64,000 bases of DNA from Bacteroidales bacterium (GTDB lineage: Bacteria > Bacteroidota > Bacteroidia > Bacteroidales > VadinHA17), in NCBI GenBank assembly GCA_016709865.1, contig JADJLX010000002.1:558001-622000 (forward strand), written 5' to 3'. The position numbers were made by a program, and so were the translations under genes. Of the stretch, positions 1 to 7,271 are shown in pieces. The notes beneath the pieces are model-generated. The model was not told the DNA's origin and did not search any database. It saw only the letters and a list, made by a program, of their open reading frames with translations. The stretch's first letter is position 1. Each line of letters begins with the position of its first letter.

Positions 1-150
1 CTTATCGAAGGGCGGCATATCCATGTCGCTTGAGACATCCTCTGCAAGAATACGGCCCAGGGATTCAATAAAAGAGACTGTTTCGGCCTCCTTCAGGGTG
101 ACCTTGCTCATCACGATTTTATATGCTTCTTCGAATGATATTACTTTCAT
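1..150 (-). CDS. moeA: Molybdopterin molybdotransferase MoeA, N-terminal fragment (cut by window edge)
   Basis: Reading the minus strand from the ATG at 148-150 gives 50 residues that run off the window. They match the MoeA N-terminus: an opening helix with FEEAYKIV, then LGRILAEDV and DMPPFDK, corresponding to the family pattern LGRvLAeD...PPFdrSamDGY. MoeA inserts molybdate or tungstate into adenylylated molybdopterin in the cytoplasm. The catalytic part lies outside the window. It sits 80 bases downstream of wtpC on the same strand, so the metal-inserting enzyme is beside the tungstate importer. A TTTGAA-type repeat and a small hairpin fill the gap, so co-transcription is likely but not certain. 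Confidence 0.85.
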   Translation of the reverse strand, partial: MKVISFEEAYKIVMSKVTLKEAETVSFIESLGRILAEDVSSDMDMPPFDK

Positions 151-184
151 TTTGAATTTTGAATTTTGAACTTTGAATTTTGAT
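151..184. repeat. Short tandem repeat of a TTTGAA/TTTTGAA unit
   Basis: Four near-copies of TTTGAATT or TTTGAAC lie end to end between moeA and wtpC. It resembles the other short-period intergenic repeats of this window in layout but not in unit sequence. Confidence 0.7.
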
Positions 185-187
185 AAA

Positions 188-207
188 GGCAAAGTCACGA
201 CTTCGCC
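188..207. repeat. Degenerate GAAGTC/GACTTC hairpin
   Basis: GGCAAAGTC, a 2-base loop and GACTTCGCC form an inverted repeat with one mismatch, followed by CTACATA. The same palindrome occurs perfectly at 42287-42306, and its core CGAAGTC/GACTTCG recurs at 19805-19885. It lies just downstream of wtpC on the minus strand but has no clear U-run, so it reads as a dispersed repeat rather than a canonical terminator. Confidence 0.6.
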
Positions 208-229
208 CTACATAACCTTTCATATTTTC

Positions 230-1285
230 CTATTTATCTCCCTGCAATGCAATTCCCGCCTCCTCTGAAAATGTTATCCATACCTCAGATAACTCACTTA
301 AAGGCTGTTGTCTGAACGATTCAGCAGATATGTCGATATAAAATATATCTCCTGTATCGACAGTAATTTCCATCCCGTATTCCGATGGAAGCATATCTTT
401 TACAATCCCCTTTAAACAGTTGGATGATCCTGCAGGTGGATTGAGAGATATTCTGATTTCATCACTTCTCAGCAAAAGTAATCCTTCGCCTTCAGAAAAG
501 CTTCCCTTTACATTAAATATTGTATTATTCTCAGAGACAGCTATCCATTTTCTGTCTCTAATTATGTAGTCAACCCTGAAGAAGTTCCTTATCCCTGAAT
601 ATCTTGCAACAAATTTATTTACCGGTTTCCTGAATACTTCAAGCGGACTTCCTTCCTGAATTATCCTGCCATTGTGAATTACACCTACCCTTGAAGAGAG
701 ACTTAATGCTTCCCTGTAGTCGTGTGTTACGTGTATAATAGTGAGTCCCTGTTTATTAAGCCTGCGTAATAAACGTTTTATACCATCCTTCAGGCTCGCA
801 TCTATAGAGGCCATTGGTTCATCGAGAAGAAGCAGCCTGGGAGATGTAATTAATGTACGTGCCAGAGCAACTCTCTGAAGCTCCCCCCCGGAGAGATTGT
901 GTGTACTACGTGCGAGCAAATGTGAGATATTAAGATCATCCGCAACACTGTTTACCCTCTCTTTTATCTTCGATTCAGACTCTTTTCCTGCATGCAGGGA
1001 ATATGCTATATTTCCGAATACTGTCATATTCGGGAAAATGGCATAATCCTGAAACACAAGTCCGATGCCTCTTTTCTGAAGCCGCTTATGAGTGATATTC
1101 TCGCCATCAAGCCACAATTCGCCGGAATCCGGATCAGTCAGTCCTGCAATAAGCTCAAGTAACTGTGTTTTTCCTGAACCCGACCTTCCCAGAAGCACAT
1201 AGTATGTCCCTTCAGATATCTCCAGATCAATATCTTTCAAATGGAAATCTCCCATCTTCTTCGATATTTTCTTAAGAGTCAGCAT
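230..1285 (-). CDS. wtpC: Tungstate/molybdate ABC transporter, ATP-binding protein
   Basis: Cytoplasmic ATPase that energises oxyanion import through the adjacent permease. From the ATG at 1283-1285 (351 aa) it shows Walker A GRSGSGKT at 33-40, the Q-loop VFQDY near 78-82, signature LSGGE at 131-135, Walker B LLLLDEP at 151-157 and the switch His at 188. The last 70 or so residues look like a TOBE-type substrate-sensing domain, as in ModC/WtpC. A longer reading from a TTG at 1298-1300 is possible. The ATG was preferred because it gives the usual family N-terminus and overlaps the end of wtpB by only 14 bases, a sign of translational coupling. Tungstate rather than molybdate is inferred from the neighbouring WtpA-type binding protein and the aldehyde oxidoreductase. 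Confidence 0.88.
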   Translation of the reverse strand: MLTLKKISKKMGDFHLKDIDLEISEGTYYVLLGRSGSGKTQLLELIAGLTDPDSGELWLDGENITHKRLQKRGIGLVFQDYAIFPNMTVFGNIAYSLHAGKESESKIKERVNSVADDLNISHLLARSTHNLSGGELQRVALARTLITSPRLLLLDEPMASIDASLKDGIKRLLRRLNKQGLTIIHVTHDYREALSLSSRVGVIHNGRIIQEGSPLEVFRKPVNKFVARYSGIRNFFRVDYIIRDRKWIAVSENNTIFNVKGSFSEGEGLLLLRSDEIRISLNPPAGSSNCLKGIVKDMLPSEYGMEITVDTGDIFYIDISAESFRQQPLSELSEVWITFSEEAGIALQGDK

Positions 1286-2081
1286 ACTCTGATTTTGCAA
1301 TTACAGGTTTTCGTTTCTCCGACAGTAATCTCAGAACAGTAAAAACAACAAGAGCCACAATGATAAACAGAACAGCGGCCGGACGCGCATAATTAAGTCC
1401 AAAAGAGCTGAATCTGTCATAAATAAGTACCGGGGCAATCATTGGATGATAGGCGATGATCACTACTGCGCCGAACTCGCTCATTCCCCTGGCAAACATC
1501 ATTACAAATCCGGTCATTATGCTTCTCCACGCCAGTGGAAGGGAAATTGTAAAGAACACACGGGAACGGCTTGCACCAAGATTAAGTGCTGCCTTTTCAA
1601 GTCTCTCCGGTACTGCTGCAAATCCTTCACGGGCAGAGTTTATGAGGAACGGGAGACTCACAAAGGCCATAGCGATAGCAATACCGGCAGGATTATTTAC
1701 AAGACTTAATCCAAATGCGGAGGCAGCTTTTCCAAGTATGCCATCTCTGGAGATAAAACCAAGAAGTGCAATCCCTGCTGCAGTGTGAGGCAGTACGACC
1801 GGTAAATCAATAATTCCCTGTACAACACTTTTCAGCGGAAATGATTTACGGGCAAGGATCCACGAAAACGGAACAGCAGCCAGTGCAAACAAAAATGTTG
1901 CAGAGAATGAAACCCATACTGTAAGCCAGATACTGGCCTGTACCTCCTTATCGGCAGCTGTCTCAAAAAACTCCCCAGGTGCGGTATGTAAAAACATACC
2001 AACAAGAGGTGCGACAAGAAAAAGCAGCACCAGCGAAGAGAGTAGAAGAAGTATCCAGTTGAATGGTCCGTACCTTTTCAT
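1272..2081 (-). CDS. wtpB: Tungstate/molybdate ABC transporter, permease
   Basis: Inner-membrane channel subunit of 269 aa with about six hydrophobic segments: one near 9-30, several between 52 and 150, and two near the C-terminus. The EAA loop that docks on the ATPase is clear at about 162-181 (EKAALNLGASRSR...SLPLA). It belongs to the ModB/WtpB/CysT-like permease family. It lies 7 bases downstream of the binding protein and overlaps the ATPase gene, giving the order wtpA-wtpB-wtpC in one transcript. Sequence alone does not fix molybdate versus tungstate. Confidence 0.9.
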   Translation of the reverse strand: MKRYGPFNWILLLLSSLVLLFLVAPLVGMFLHTAPGEFFETAADKEVQASIWLTVWVSFSATFLFALAAVPFSWILARKSFPLKSVVQGIIDLPVVLPHTAAGIALLGFISRDGILGKAASAFGLSLVNNPAGIAIAMAFVSLPFLINSAREGFAAVPERLEKAALNLGASRSRVFFTISLPLAWRSIMTGFVMMFARGMSEFGAVVIIAYHPMIAPVLIYDRFSSFGLNYARPAAVLFIIVALVVFTVLRLLSEKRKPVIAKSEYADS

Positions 2082-2088
2082 AAAAGGA

Positions 2089-3051
2089 TTAATTCATTTT
2101 AGTATCTTTCAGGTACCTTTGAAATTGCCGCGGAAGCTTATCATATTGCTCTGAGGAAAACGGAATTATTGGTTCCTGCCCGTTCTTCCTGAAGATTTCA
2201 ATCCCTTCATTACTAAGTATAAAACCTACAAATTTAAGTGCCTCATCCTTATTTGCAGCAACCTCCGGAATAGTCAGACTATAATTAATAAAGTCACCCT
2301 TAACAGTCATTTTTGAACCGGGGGTGCTTCCTGCCACATCCAGTGAAACTGTATTGTAATTATCATTCATATTGGGATTAGAAAGGTTAATTTCATCAGG
2401 AAGGTCGATATATTTCAAATCGTGCTGTATGGCAACTGACTTATATTGAAACATATAGTCAATAGCATTTGACTCGATAAGCGCAATAAGGTCAACCTCT
2501 TTGGGCCTGATAAAATCCCTGTTTTTTGTTATCAATTTTTCTGTTAGTCCGGGGTAGTCATAGAACTTCTCCGCAAGCTTAAATGATAAAACAGTTCTGT
2601 ATCCGCAAGGGTCGAAATCGGGTTCTGCCCGGGCATATATTACATCATCTCTCGAAAGGATTTCAATCCAGTTATTAGAGGTTATCTCTGAAGAATACTT
2701 TGATTTATCATTGTAAGCGATTACAATTTCATTAGTCGCAAACCTGATGCTCCAGCTTGCATACTCAGGTATAAGAAGCTCATTTATAACAAAATAGTCG
2801 GCAGAAGCCATAATATCACATGGTTTCTTAAGCTCCGTGATTTTTCTTGCACACACCAGGCTTCCGGCAGGTTCAAGAAGTATTTTGATGCCGGGGTTTT
2901 TCTTTTCATACTCATCCTTCAGCTGCTTGAACGGCACTGAAAGACTGCCGGCATGAAAGATTATTATCTCCCCTGATCTACCTGAGCCACTGTTTCTGCA
3001 TGCTGTTATTAAAATAACAGTAAATAATGAATAAATGAATACCCGCTTCAT
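2089..3051 (-). CDS. wtpA: Tungstate/molybdate-binding lipoprotein, WtpA type
   Basis: Surface-anchored solute-binding protein of 320 aa. A signal peptide ends in the lipobox ITAC with Cys at 18. The mature part begins with the anion-site stretch FHAGSLSVPF (32-41), followed by PAGS (61-64), the CDIMASADY block (78-86) and DPCGYRT (147-153). These blocks are characteristic of the WtpA/ModA-like branch first known from archaea, whose members bind tungstate very tightly using extra carboxylate ligands. The start codon overlaps the stop of the modE-like gene (ATGA), so the regulator and the transporter are one operon. Confidence 0.88.
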   Translation of the reverse strand: MKRVFIYSLFTVILITACRNSGSGRSGEIIIFHAGSLSVPFKQLKDEYEKKNPGIKILLEPAGSLVCARKITELKKPCDIMASADYFVINELLIPEYASWSIRFATNEIVIAYNDKSKYSSEITSNNWIEILSRDDVIYARAEPDFDPCGYRTVLSFKLAEKFYDYPGLTEKLITKNRDFIRPKEVDLIALIESNAIDYMFQYKSVAIQHDLKYIDLPDEINLSNPNMNDNYNTVSLDVAGSTPGSKMTVKGDFINYSLTIPEVAANKDEALKFVGFILSNEGIEIFRKNGQEPIIPFSSEQYDKLPRQFQRYLKDTKMN

Positions 3052-3440
3052 TCTCTTTCAGCGATTTTGTTAATCCTTTTGAAAAAGGATTTTACTGTAT
3101 CATGAACATTATCTTCAAGTTCTGCTTTAAGATCAATATAAGCGTTTGTCAGCTCCACCCCCTCTGAAGTAAGGTCTGTTTTCCCGCCTGCTTTCCCTCC
3201 ACGGTGTTTGCCAACGAGCTGAAACCCTAAAACATTTTCTATTTGCCTGAGAAGTCCCCATGCCTTCCTGTAGCTGATATCCATATTACGGGCTGCAGCC
3301 ACAATAGATTGTTCTTTCTTTATTTCTGTGAGAAGCGTAAAGCCTTCTTCACTGATAATTGTATCATCCTCTCGTGTCACCAGCCGGATCTGCTGTTTCA
3401 GGAAGATGTCGTAGTATTTTGAACCTTTGGGACCTGCCAT
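3048..3440 (-). CDS. ModE-like winged-helix regulator, DNA-binding domain only
   Basis: About 130 aa from the ATG at 3438-3440. It contains the ModE N-terminal winged helix: the helix-turn-helix SIVAAARNMDISYRKAWGLL at about 45-64, then the basic wing GGKAGGKTDLTSEG at 81-94. The C-terminal molybdate-binding (MOP/TOBE) domain of Escherichia coli ModE is absent, so if it senses metal it does so differently or through a partner. The open frame continues upstream to 3530, but those 30 residues are encoded by two palindromes and look non-coding, so the shorter start was chosen. It probably regulates the downstream wtpABC genes, perhaps through the palindrome at 3488-3518. Confidence 0.82.
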   Translation of the reverse strand: MAGPKGSKYYDIFLKQQIRLVTREDDTIISEEGFTLLTEIKKEQSIVAAARNMDISYRKAWGLLRQIENVLGFQLVGKHRGGKAGGKTDLTSEGVELTNAYIDLKAELEDNVHDTVKSFFKRINKIAERE

Positions 3441-3463
3441 AATTAACGAATTATGATTATGTT

Positions 3464-3485
3464 GGGACGCATAATAATGCGTCCC
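3464..3485. repeat. Perfect 9-bp hairpin GGGACGCAT...ATGCGTCCC
   Basis: A 4-base loop (AATA) separates the perfect arms. It lies between the DUF1697 gene and the modE-like gene, directly beside a second palindrome. GGGACGCAT-type palindromes look like dispersed intergenic repeats, and this one has no U-run on either side. Confidence 0.7.
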
Positions 3486-3487
3486 TA

Positions 3488-3518
3488 CGATATGCAAATG
3501 TAAAACATTTGCATATCG
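3488..3518. promoter_or_regulatory. 31-bp perfect palindrome upstream of modE-wtpABC, candidate operator
   Basis: CGATATGCAAATG, a 5-base spacer (TAAAA) and CATTTGCATATCG form a 13-bp perfect dyad ending 48 bases before the chosen modE start. The outer CGATAT/ATATCG ends loosely recall the CG-TATATA dyad bound by E. coli ModE. Its length, symmetry and position before a regulator gene suggest an autoregulatory operator, but an RNA hairpin or repeat element is equally compatible. Confidence 0.45.
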
Positions 3519-3559
3519 GTATGGTAACACATTGATTATTATTTTTTAGAAACCCGGAT

Positions 3560-4099
3560 TTACACCATTTGCAGAATTGCTGTGATTGTCTTCCAGTTTC
3601 TGGCAGTACCTGTCACACCCATTTTCTTCTCGAAGAAGTTTGTATACAATTTGGTTTTGCCAAATCCATTCGGACAGAAGATGAATATCTCTGATCCTGT
3701 GATCAGGAATTTATCGGGAGGATAATTGATGTTGCTGACCTTATCAATCTGGATATCAGATGGCTTTGCATGAAGAAATATTACTGCCATTTTAGACGGG
3801 TCAAAATCCATTTCATCCAGGAATGGATTTACCGAAAGAAGAGCTTTCAATTCCTCAACTGAGCGAATCATTGCAGGGACTACAAAACTGAACTTATTAA
3901 GGATCTCCTTTTCAATTAATTGTGCAATATCAGATTCAGAAATTCCTCTATTGTCGCTGAACAAAACGTTACCACTTTGAATATAAGTACGTACTTCACT
4001 GAAGCCCAAACTATTATAGAGCGCAGCCAGATCGGTCATTTTAATTGAATTATGACCTGTCATATTTACACCACGAAGAAAAGAGATGTAGGATTTCAT
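3560..4099 (-). CDS. DUF1697 family protein
   Basis: About 179 aa from the ATG at 4097-4099, giving the typical N-terminus MKSYISFLRGVNMTGHN. The blocks FLRGVN, RTYIQSGNVLF and the late GFGKTKLYTNFFEKK match the DUF1697 family of small cytoplasmic proteins of unknown function. A longer frame from 4129 would overlap the aldehyde oxidoreductase gene and adds residues atypical of the family. It lies 7 bases after that gene on the same strand and upstream of the modE-wtpABC unit, so it may be co-transcribed. Nothing in its sequence links it to metal metabolism. Confidence 0.85.
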   Translation of the reverse strand: MKSYISFLRGVNMTGHNSIKMTDLAALYNSLGFSEVRTYIQSGNVLFSDNRGISESDIAQLIEKEILNKFSFVVPAMIRSVEELKALLSVNPFLDEMDFDPSKMAVIFLHAKPSDIQIDKVSNINYPPDKFLITGSEIFIFCPNGFGKTKLYTNFFEKKMGVTGTARNWKTITAILQMV

Positions 4100-4106
4100 C
4101 AGTATT

Positions 4107-6260
4107 CTACTGGTAGTCTTTAACGACATCTAACACTTCAGGAAAATCCATTCCGATTTTTTTGAGATGAGCAATTGTAGGCACACCGTTGTTATTCCAT
4201 CCCCTTCGTCTGTATACTGCGTCTCTGAGTCTTTCGTACTGATCTTCACGATATTTACGAAGCACTTTCATTTTATCTTCGGTGGTCTTTCCTGCGGTAC
4301 TGAATCCAACCTTTTCCTGAAGCTGTTTGTCATACCGTTCAGCGCGTGATTCATATTCTTCTTTGGTGACAGGTCCTGCTGCCCGGTAAGGCTGATTATC
4401 ATTTACCCGTTTACCGTAGCCCCGGCGAAGGTTAAATACTCTCTGAAAATTATATACTCGTTCCGAATCTTCAATCATCCTGAACTTATCAAAATCCCTG
4501 CCTGTAACTGCCTTGTATATTGTTACATAATTATCAACGTGTTCAGGTACTTTAGCCGGCTCATCACTTGTTGCATTATTTTCGGGTTCAACATCATTCC
4601 ATGGCAGTTTACATAGCCCGACAAGTCCAAACCATGTGCGGAACATAGGGAAATAATGAAGTGCCTCTGCTTTATTTTCAAATGTAGGAATCTGATTATT
4701 AACCATATCCATAAATATCAGCCAGGCTTCATCGTGCTGCGGACCTTTGTTTGTAAGCGCGAATCCGCCCTGCTGTGCAAGTGATTCCTTAGGCATATAC
4801 TGGGAGTATTCAAGTCCCTTGTTTTCCATCCCTATGTCATTCAGTAAGTCTGTATCGCCCCAGCCATTCTTTATGAAAAGTTCTTTCATCTTTCTCACAC
4901 CTGTTCCAGCAATCTTGCCAAAACCTTCACCACGTGCCAGCTGGTGGAGCATTTCCAATGCAGCCTCCGAATTGCCGAAATTTAGTTCCAGTCCTCCGGT
5001 TCTCTCCTTATTAAGAATGCCATTCTGATAACACTCCATAATAAAAGCAGTAAGAGTGCTCCAGGTGATTGTGCATATTCCGTAAGTGTCGCAATAGAAA
5101 TTCGTCTCGATTATATATCCCGGATCAAAGATGCCGCAATTAGCTCCCAGTCCTGCAGCATTCTCATATTCAGGTCCGTCGACAATAACAGTTTTGCCTT
5201 TGTAGGGTCCGGTCTTAACTATATAATCATCAATGCCTTTACTGCACGACATGTTGCAGCCAATCCAGCAGCCATCAGGGATATTCTGAGTGAAGTGACT
5301 TTTCCATACAGAAGAGTCGATCTTAAATGCATCAGGATGACTGCCAAATTTATAATTCATAACAGGTAACAGGTCGTGATCATTCATTATCTCCATAAGG
5401 TGTGCTGTTCCTGTCTGCCTCATCTGGCACTGTTTATCATCAAGCTCGCGCATCTCCCTGTTAAATCTTTTGCCCCTTTCCATTATGGCATCGAGATCCA
5501 CCACGTTATTCAGGTTTCCCTTTACACCTGGTATTTTACATACAAGTGCTTTGATCCTTTTATTGCGGAATACAGTACCTATTCCTCCCCTTCCTGCTTG
5601 TTTCAGCCGTACTTTTTTTCTTTTTAGATCATAAAAGCTGAAGTTGAGCATTCCAATCAGCGAATGCTCAGCTGCAGATCCTGCTGATACTACACCGATT
5701 GACTTTTTCTCATTGTCATTATCAGCAAAGATCTCTGTAAGCTGTTCAGCCAGCACATGGCTGTCGGAAGCTTCATCCGGAGCTTCGAATATTTCAATTT
5801 TATGATTAATACCATCTATAAATACTATTACATCTTTCTCCGCTTTGCCCTGCAATTCAATTGCATCAAAGCCTGAGAACTTCAGGAACGGACCAAAAAA
5901 ACCTCCAACATTGCTGTCCATTACAGAGTCAGTCTGAGGCGATATTGTTACAACAAGCGATTTGCCTGTGCCGGAATACTGTGTTATGCCACCGATTGGA
6001 CCAGATGAAATGATAATCTCATTTTCAGGATCATCCCATTTTGTATCTGGTTTTGTTGCATCCCATAGCAGCCTCAGACCATACCCCTTTCCGCCTATGA
6101 ATTTCTCTTTCATTACAGCAGGGACACTCTTTTCCTTAATCTCCGGAGTACCAACATTAATATAAAGGATCTTGTCGGTGTAGCCTTTATCAAGAGGAGT
6201 CCATTTATACTCCCAAGCCTTAATCAGCTTATGCTGGTTTTTGATAGATGCTATGTCCAT
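4107..6260 (-). CDS. aor: Aldehyde:ferredoxin oxidoreductase, tungsten-containing family
   Basis: Cytoplasmic enzyme of 717 aa that oxidises aldehydes to acids, or the reverse, with ferredoxin, using a tungsto-bispyranopterin and a [4Fe-4S] cluster. The N-terminal pterin-binding half shows FIGGKGYG (54-61), SGPIGG (86-91), SGTGKSLVV (96-104) and GRGGIGTVFRNK (223-234). Cluster ligands are probably C331, C335, C339 and C550. The first pair is spaced C-x3-C rather than the usual C-x2-C. The substrate-domain block KGLEYSQYMPKE...ALTNKGPQHDEAW is present at 481-513. It is somewhat longer than archaeal AOR (about 605 aa), through N- and C-terminal extensions. Metal supply genes follow on the same strand and a ThiF/ThiS pair is divergent. 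The physiological aldehyde cannot be read from sequence. Confidence 0.88.
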   Translation of the reverse strand: MDIASIKNQHKLIKAWEYKWTPLDKGYTDKILYINVGTPEIKEKSVPAVMKEKFIGGKGYGLRLLWDATKPDTKWDDPENEIIISSGPIGGITQYSGTGKSLVVTISPQTDSVMDSNVGGFFGPFLKFSGFDAIELQGKAEKDVIVFIDGINHKIEIFEAPDEASDSHVLAEQLTEIFADNDNEKKSIGVVSAGSAAEHSLIGMLNFSFYDLKRKKVRLKQAGRGGIGTVFRNKRIKALVCKIPGVKGNLNNVVDLDAIMERGKRFNREMRELDDKQCQMRQTGTAHLMEIMNDHDLLPVMNYKFGSHPDAFKIDSSVWKSHFTQNIPDGCWIGCNMSCSKGIDDYIVKTGPYKGKTVIVDGPEYENAAGLGANCGIFDPGYIIETNFYCDTYGICTITWSTLTAFIMECYQNGILNKERTGGLELNFGNSEAALEMLHQLARGEGFGKIAGTGVRKMKELFIKNGWGDTDLLNDIGMENKGLEYSQYMPKESLAQQGGFALTNKGPQHDEAWLIFMDMVNNQIPTFENKAEALHYFPMFRTWFGLVGLCKLPWNDVEPENNATSDEPAKVPEHVDNYVTIYKAVTGRDFDKFRMIEDSERVYNFQRVFNLRRGYGKRVNDNQPYRAAGPVTKEEYESRAERYDKQLQEKVGFSTAGKTTEDKMKVLRKYREDQYERLRDAVYRRRGWNNNGVPTIAHLKKIGMDFPEVLDVVKDYQ

Positions 6261-6304
6261 TTTCCTGATATTTAATTTAGTACGTTAATGGTTGTTAGAG
6301 AGAT

Positions 6305-6312
6305 CAAAGGTA
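6305..6312 (-). promoter_or_regulatory. -7 promoter element of the aldehyde oxidoreductase operon
   Basis: On the minus strand the bases read TACCTTTG, matching the Bacteroidota -7 consensus TAnnTTTG. It lies about 45 bases before the start codon at 6260. No TTTG is seen at -33, which fits an activator-dependent promoter (see the dyad at 6335-6348). Confidence 0.5.
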
Positions 6313-6334
6313 TTAAACTGAGTGAAAAATTAAT

Positions 6335-6348
6335 ATGATTTAAATCAA
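6335..6348. promoter_or_regulatory. FNR/CRP-like dyad, about -40 from the aor promoter
   Basis: ATGAT-TTAA-ATCAA matches the FNR consensus TTGAT-N4-ATCAA at 9 of 10 defined positions. Its centre (6341.5) is about 40 bases upstream of the start point expected from the -7 element at 6305-6312, the class II activator position. It also lies between aor and the divergent thiF-like gene, so it could serve both. Confidence 0.5.
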
Positions 6349-6439
6349 TATGCTTTAGATTGCATAACGTAAGATGAGGATTCAACCCATTGCATTAATT
6401 TGTATTTGTGAGTATCTTTATATCGGAAAATGATTAACC

Positions 6440-7030
6440 ATGAGGTTTTCTGAAATCAAATCACACCTTAGCAGATTCAGTGTTGGGATAGCCGGTGCCG
6501 GCGGACTAGGCTCCAATTGTGCTGTTGCGCTTGCCAGAAGTGGAGTTGGTACCCTGATTATAGCTGATTTTGATATTATTGAAGCACTGAATCTTAACAG
6601 GCAGTATTATTTTACTGATCAGATCGGCCAGATGAAAACTATAGCTTTGAAAGAGAATATTTCCCGCATAAATCCTGATGTGTTTGTTATTGCTCATCAA
6701 AAAAGGCTTGACCGGTTTAATATTCCCGAAATATTCTCCGGCTGTAATATAATAGTAGAAGCGTTTGACAGCTCAGTCATGAAAGAGATGCTTATTGAAA
6801 CTGTTCAGACAAAAATGCCGGGGGTACCATTAATAATAGGATCGGGAATGGCAGGATGGGGAAACTCGGAGCTTATCAGATACAGAAAGATTGACAATAC
6901 TCTTTATGTATGCGGTGACGAATCAACTGAAGTTTCTGAGGATATACCGCCAATGGCACCGAGGGTTGGGATGGTTGCCAGCATGCAGGCAAACGTTGTA
7001 ATTGAGCTTTTGATGAATATCGGAATTTAG
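6440..7030 (+). CDS. ThiF/MoeB-like E1 protein, ThiF family 2
   Basis: Small E1-like protein of 196 aa that should adenylate the C-terminal Gly-Gly of a ubiquitin-like sulfur carrier. It shows the nucleotide-binding loop GAGGLGS (19-25), acidic residues ADFD (42-45), NLNRQYYF (51-58) with the arginine-finger motif, and K66. The zinc CxxC pairs of full-length MoeB/ThiF are missing, as in the short ThiF family 2. A gene for a ThiS/MoaD-like carrier follows after 11 bases. The pair is divergent from the aldehyde oxidoreductase gene. Such pairs often accompany tungsten oxidoreductases, which suggests a role in pyranopterin dithiolene sulfur supply. A thiamine thiazole role remains possible, but no other thiamine gene is nearby. 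Confidence 0.85.
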   Translation: MRFSEIKSHLSRFSVGIAGAGGLGSNCAVALARSGVGTLIIADFDIIEALNLNRQYYFTDQIGQMKTIALKENISRINPDVFVIAHQKRLDRFNIPEIFSGCNIIVEAFDSSVMKEMLIETVQTKMPGVPLIIGSGMAGWGNSELIRYRKIDNTLYVCGDESTEVSEDIPPMAPRVGMVASMQANVVIELLMNIGI

Positions 7031-7041
7031 TGTAAGAACAG

Positions 7042-7245
7042 GTGAAAATAGTACTTAATAACAGGGACGAGGAGTTTAATCAGGACTCTATAACAGTATC
7101 CGAGATGCTATTAATGAAAAAATTCTCATTCAGGATGAGGATAATCAAAATAAATGGTAATCTGATAACGAAAGAGGCCTATGATACAACTGTTATTAAT
7201 AACGGCGATAATGTTCAGATGCTTTACCTCATGAGTGGAGGTTAG
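7042..7245 (+). CDS. ThiS/MoaD-like sulfur carrier protein
   Basis: 67 aa beginning at a GTG at 7042-7044. The sequence fits a beta-grasp ubiquitin-like fold, with VSEMLLMKKFSFRMRIIKING in the middle and the obligatory C-terminal Gly-Gly (SGG end). Such carriers are adenylated and thiocarboxylated at the last glycine by the E1 protein encoded just upstream. Length and the INGN..T.EAYDTTVINNGDNVQMLYLMSGG layout resemble ThiS more than MoaD. Whether it serves thiamine or tungsten cofactor synthesis is open; the neighbouring aldehyde oxidoreductase favours the latter. Confidence 0.8.
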   Translation: MKIVLNNRDEEFNQDSITVSEMLLMKKFSFRMRIIKINGNLITKEAYDTTVINNGDNVQMLYLMSGG

Positions 7246-7271
7246 AAAAAATATTGTAGGTTTGTACCGTG

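Noticed and set aside
3441..3530. 30-residue N-terminal extension of the ModE-like regulator
   Set aside because: The codons are made of two perfect palindromes, and the ATG at 3438-3440 gives the usual family start.
6261..6439. Moco/Tuco riboswitch upstream of the aldehyde oxidoreductase
   Set aside because: The gap is AT-rich and lacks the conserved multi-stem layout; the features that can be seen are a -7 box and an FNR-like dyad.
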